10,793 nt of DNA, taken from Hyphochytrium catenoides. Lineage: Eukaryota > Sar > Hyphochytriomycetes > Hyphochytriales > Hyphochytriaceae. The translations under genes and the position numbers were made by a program. Location: positions 13,505 to 24,297 of the forward strand of contig FLMG01004389.1 in the NCBI GenBank assembly GCA_900088475.1. Reading direction: 5' to 3'. Each line of letters starts with the position of its first letter. Positions within the stretch are counted from its first letter, which is position 1. This document shows, piece by piece, positions 8,555-10,793 of the stretch. Below the pieces are notes generated by a model. That model was not told the origin of the DNA and made no database searches. It saw nothing but the letters and a program-made list of their open reading frames with translations.

Positions 8555-8598
8555 GATTCGATCCGGGGTGCAGTCTTGGCTAATCCTGACACTGTCTC
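8555..8598 (+). repeat. 44-bp direct repeat, left copy
   Basis: Matches 10411-10454 at 38 of 44 positions, without gaps. It abuts the inverted gag fragment at about 8599. In one plus frame the two copies read SIRGAVLANP followed by D or E, then TVS; the minus frame is also open (ETVSGLAKTAPRI). Confidence 0.85.
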
Positions 8599-8764
8599 TT
8601 TGGTAGCTGATCCCGACAATGCTGTTCGTAGTAGTCCCCACCACCAAGGAACTCCCTTCGAATGAGGCCTTCAAGCTCCGCCCAAGTAGTGATCGAATCT
8701 CTGCGCCAGGCGGTAATAATATCGTGTCGCAAAGATGTCCACCACCACGTTTTAATGCGTTGCG
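8599..8764 (-). pseudogene. gag fragment, inverted (Retrotrans_gag type)
   Basis: Read from 8764 down to about 8603 this is a close relative of 9351-9517: KTWWWTSLRHDIIT, then TWAELEGLIRREFLGG and DYYEQ, the core of the Retrotrans_gag domain of Ty3-type elements. The frame extends leftwards to a TAG near 8579, but similarity ends at about 8603, where the 44-bp repeat starts. The part before 8764 (to about 8816) is open but differs from the plus copy, which suggests about 22 extra bases there. Only about 55 codons of gag are present, so it cannot make a working capsid protein. Confidence 0.8.
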
Positions 8765-8783
8765 GACGAATTTTGCCGCCCTG

Positions 8784-8832
8784 CACTTGAAGTGACGGTT
8801 GGTGGGTAGCAACCAACCTACACTTGAAGTGA
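8784..8832. repeat. 12-bp direct repeats near the gag fragment
   Basis: CACTTGAAGTGA occurs at 8784-8795 and 8821-8832, 37 bases apart, and is itself partly palindromic. The pair sits between the inverted gag fragment and the promoter-like DNA, so it may mark a rearrangement or filler duplication. Confidence 0.6.
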
Positions 8833-8975
8833 TGCTTAGTGACTACCTTTCTTTTCTTCTTGTCTAGTCCTTACCCTACTAAGAGAGCTCTGGGTGGCTG
8901 TTTGTACTTTATAGCCCGACGTCAGCTATAAAGAGTTGGGACAGAAGAAGACTGTTAGCGAGAGATAGAGTCGTC
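8833..8975 (+). promoter_or_regulatory. promoter-like leader of gag with a two-strand TATA dyad
   Basis: CTTTATAGC (8907-8915) and GCTATAAAG (8925-8933) are perfect 9-bp inverted repeats around a GACGTC core (8918-8923). This puts one TATA-like box on each strand, facing away from each other. The plus box (TATAAAG, 8927-8933) is about 43 bases before the gag ATG. In an intact LTR element, U5 and a primer-binding site should lie between promoter and gag; only about 40 bases are present and no primer-binding site is visible. It may be a truncated LTR or an unrelated promoter. Confidence 0.45.
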
Positions 8976-10079
8976 ATGTCGTCCTTCCGAGAGCGAGTAC
9001 CAGAGGTGGATGAGGGAGTATTGTTTGAGCCATGGCAGAGGAAGGAAGAAGAGAGGAAGCTGCTAGAACTGGGAGAGATGATTTTCCCAATGCTGAGAGC
9101 AACGTTTGAGAAGAGAAGACCGAGTGGAGGCGCGGCGCTCCAAATTTCTGAGCAAACAACCGAGGCGACAAGGTTATTGGTGCATCAACGCACTGGTCCA
9201 CATGGTCTCTCATTGGAAAGGGGCCGGACATTACGGTATGTAAGAGATTGGTGACAAGAATGGCTTGACAGGATCGATAAGGTTGAGGCGGCGAACACCG
9301 ATGAGGCTAGGTTATGTAGGTTATACCTTCTTATAACCTTTGCTTTTAAGTCGCAACGCATTAAAACGTGGTGGACATCTTTGCGACACGATATTATTAC
9401 CGCCAGACGCAGAGATCCGATCGCTACTACTTGGGCGGAGCTTGAACGCCTCATTCGAAGGGAGTTCCTTGGTGGGGACTACTACGAACAGCATTATTGT
9501 CGGGGTCAGCTACGAAGGCTGCAAGCTCAAGGACCAAGAATGCCGCTGCACCGCTATAATACCTCTCAATTCCGTACTCTAGCAACGGAGTTAGCATCAT
9601 ACGATGAATCCACCCGCTTGTATGAGTATATGGAGGAATTGCGGGTAGAGACAGCATATCATGTCCGGACCAATCGTCCCACCACTTTAGACGATGCTGT
9701 ATTCTTCGCCCAAAGCTTTATAAACCTTGCTAACTCGCTGAGGGGTAGAAGAAGGCAATTTTTCTGGTGGAATCACTAATAACACCAACCCGCGCAACAC
9801 ACCGCCAGCAAGAGAGAGAACAGATCAGCGTGATCATTCTAATGGTGGTGGTGCAGGAAATCGTAATGAGGATAGACCGGAGCTCATGGACCTGGACCGA
9901 ATCGGGAATGGCAAGAATTAAGCAAGGTACAGTGCTACCGCTGCCGCGGGTACGGGCATTACGCTCGTGACTGTGCCACGCCTCCCGACCCATCTGAGGA
10001 GCAAAAGGATCTCCGCAAAAAGAATGATAAGAAGGGTGACAAGGGGAACAAAGGCGACAAGAAGGACCCTGTTCAGTGA
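8976..10079 (+). pseudogene. gag: Ty3/mdg4-type gag polyprotein, broken by one stop and two frameshifts
   Basis: The ATG at 8976 and the final TGA at 10077-10079 are in the same frame, 367 codons apart. The order is that of a Ty3-type gag: an N-terminal helical part (RKEEERKLLELG), the capsid-like Retrotrans_gag region (EWLDRIDKVEAANTDEARL, then KTWWTSLRHDII, TWAELERLIRREF, and a long helical part to about 9740), a Gly/Asn/Arg-rich linker, and one CCHC zinc knuckle (C at 9933 and 9942, H at 9957, C at 9972; spacing CX2CX4HX4C), then a Lys/Asp-rich tail. Gag packages element RNA into cytoplasmic particles. Breaks: a TGA at 9252-9254; a +1 shift within 9742-9776 (stop TAA at 9777); and a return to the first frame between about 9873 and 9921. 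The two shifts cancel, so the knuckle is back in the starting frame. As shown, no full-length product is possible. Confidence 0.8.
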
Positions 10080-10213
10080 GCCCTTCTCAGTCAGTTGGAG
10101 CTGAGAAGAGGCAAGGACCAAGGAAAGAGACATCTCTACCACCTACTACCAGTATCAGTTCAACGAAGCTGGCGAAAATATGTACATTAAGCGGTGTGAA
10201 AGTCTGTTGCTAA
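10079..10213 (+). pseudogene. possible N-terminal part of pol, minus-one frame relative to gag
   Basis: Directly at the gag stop, the frame one base back is open to a TAA at 10211-10213. It reads like the Ser/Thr/Pro-rich region ahead of a retroelement protease (PPTTSISSTKLAKICTLSGV). Overlap of gag and pol in the -1 frame is common in Ty3-type elements. No slippery heptamer was recognised at the join. It is short and unsupported by a catalytic motif, so this is inference from position and composition. Confidence 0.35.
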
Positions 10214-10231
10214 CGAGTAAAATGGCGTGTT

Positions 10232-10334
10232 CTCAATCATTTGATATGTCTCAACCATTGAACCATCTCCAAGGGACACTATGACTGGTTCTTTCATCAC
10301 CGGAGGTTTATCCAGACGCTGTCAAATGATTGAG
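10232..10334. repeat. 13-bp perfect inverted repeat
   Basis: CTCAATCATTTGA at 10232-10244 and TCAAATGATTGAG at 10322-10334 enclose 77 bases. They could be ends of a tiny insertion or a hairpin, but the enclosed DNA continues an open frame, so chance is also possible. Confidence 0.5.
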
Positions 10335-10439
10335 GGGCTTACTCTGGAATGGGACCAAGGACTACGACAACGGGTGGACGTCTGTGTGTTTCCTATACGT
10401 TCATATCACGCAATCAATCCGTGGCGCAGTCTTGGCTAA
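10245..10439 (+). pseudogene. possible end of a retroelement protease domain
   Basis: Open for 64 codons after a TGA at 10242-10244, ending with TAA at 10437-10439. The text VDVCVFPIRSYHAI near 10372-10413 resembles the segment of Ty3-type proteases just before their ILGMPWL-like motif, and a shifted frame then gives SWL. The catalytic D-S/T-G motif was not found upstream in any frame. Another frame over the end of this segment is the one conserved in the 44-bp repeat, so the coding assignment conflicts and stays weak. Confidence 0.25.
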
Positions 10440-10454
10440 TCCTGAGACTGTCTC
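10411..10454 (+). repeat. 44-bp direct repeat, right copy
   Basis: Partner of 8555-8598. Six mismatches: five fall on third codon positions of the plus frame reading QSIRGAVLANPETVS, and one on a first position at the left end. Confidence 0.85.
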
Positions 10455-10597
10455 ATCAAAGGGCAGGAAGAGTAAATCAGATGTCAGATGATAGTGCTCC
10501 GCAACCGACTGTGAGACAAGGTAGGTTCTATAGATGATAAGGAAAGACTGGGCTAGAACTCAATGAACAAGGAGGAACTACGGCTCTTATCGCAGGG

Positions 10598-10652
10598 GGA
10601 GAGGCGGAGAGAGAAAAAAGAGAGAGAGAGAAAGAGAGAGAGAGAGGAGTCA
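10598..10652 (+). repeat. (GA)n polypurine tract
   Basis: GGGGGAGAGG followed by GA repeats with an A6 interruption. It lies about 140 bases after the last recognisable retroelement sequence. A polypurine tract precedes the 3' LTR in such elements, but this is simply another GA microsatellite in a window full of them. Confidence 0.75.
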
Positions 10653-10793
10653 CGCAACCAACTGTTGGTGGTACTTGCATCTTCATCTATTAGTACCAAG
10701 AAAAATTAGCGACGGAATAACCTTGTAGAACGACTAGTCATCACATCCTGTTCTCTCTCTCTTTCAAAGTTTATAAAAAAATGATGGGCAGTT
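10653..10793. other. right window edge, nothing recognised
   Basis: Ordinary DNA with a short CT run near 10751-10764 and an A-rich word (TATAAAAAAATG) near the edge. No gene was seen. Confidence 0.4.

Larger units (their letters stand above)
8555..10454. mobile_element. rearranged Ty3/mdg4-type LTR retroelement remnant cluster
   Basis: Contains an inverted gag fragment (8599-8764, minus), a longer gag (8976-10079, plus) with a CCHC zinc knuckle, a possible pol beginning, and a 44-bp direct repeat at both ends. Two oppositely oriented gag pieces mean at least two insertions or an inversion. I see no reverse transcriptase, RNase H, integrase, primer-binding site or pair of long direct repeats, so the boundaries are those of recognisable sequence and not of the original element. 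It is probably not able to move. Confidence 0.75.

Noticed and set aside
8546-8572. GATTCGATCC word resembling a tRNA T-loop on the minus strand
   Set aside because: No acceptor or anticodon stem fits around it, and the word is part of the 44-bp repeat.
8555-8600. Reading the minus strand here as a continuation of the inverted gag
   Set aside because: The match to 10411-10454 is much better than any alignment to the plus gag, so a junction at about 8599 is the simpler reading.
10598-10652. Polypurine tract of an LTR element
   Set aside because: It is a plain GA microsatellite like several others here, and no LTR follows it in the window.
1-10793. CRISPR array, bacterial defence island or prophage
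   Set aside because: No spaced palindromic repeats, no dense co-directional genes, no ribosome binding sites; the gene structure is eukaryotic.

Overview
The window looks like nuclear DNA of a eukaryote, most likely a fungus. The evidence is widely spaced genes, an intronless 1.4-kb secreted polysaccharide-lyase gene with N-glycosylation sequons, TATA boxes followed by CT-rich leaders, Ty3-type gag remains, and abundant (CT)n/(GA)n low-complexity DNA. The lineage cannot be fixed from the sequence. No rRNA, tRNA, CRISPR array or bacterial-type operon was seen.

Left part (1-5764): two related genes lie head to tail on the minus strand. Both encode secreted proteins of the alginate-lyase domain family. 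The complete copy (4358-5764, 468 residues) has every landmark I expect of the family. The other copy (861 down to the left edge) has its own signal peptide and aligns along its visible length, but carries one frameshift near 609 and leaves the window before its C-terminal third. About 3.5 kb separates them, with no recognisable gene and several long polypyrimidine or polypurine tracts.

Middle part (5765-8554): the upstream region of the complete lyase gene, then gene-poor DNA, a 400-bp polypyrimidine block that contains two small tandem-repeat families (18-20 bp, and 22 bp growing by 4-bp steps), and a possible isolated exon at 7892-8088.

Right part (8555-10454): a rearranged Ty3/mdg4-type retroelement remnant. 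An inverted gag fragment (minus strand) and a longer gag (plus strand, 8976-10079, with a CCHC zinc knuckle) diverge from a 27-bp dyad that carries a TATA box on each strand. The plus gag is broken by an in-frame TGA and two compensating frameshifts. It is followed by what may be the start of pol. A 44-bp direct repeat lies at both ends of the cluster. No pair of LTRs, no primer-binding site, and no reverse transcriptase or integrase was seen.

The lyase pair would act outside the cell on an acidic polysaccharide. I see no functional link between it and the retroelement. I found no convincing new multi-gene system; the most interesting structures are the symmetric dual-TATA dyad, the triplet-only indels between the gag copies, and the tandem lyase pair with one broken member.
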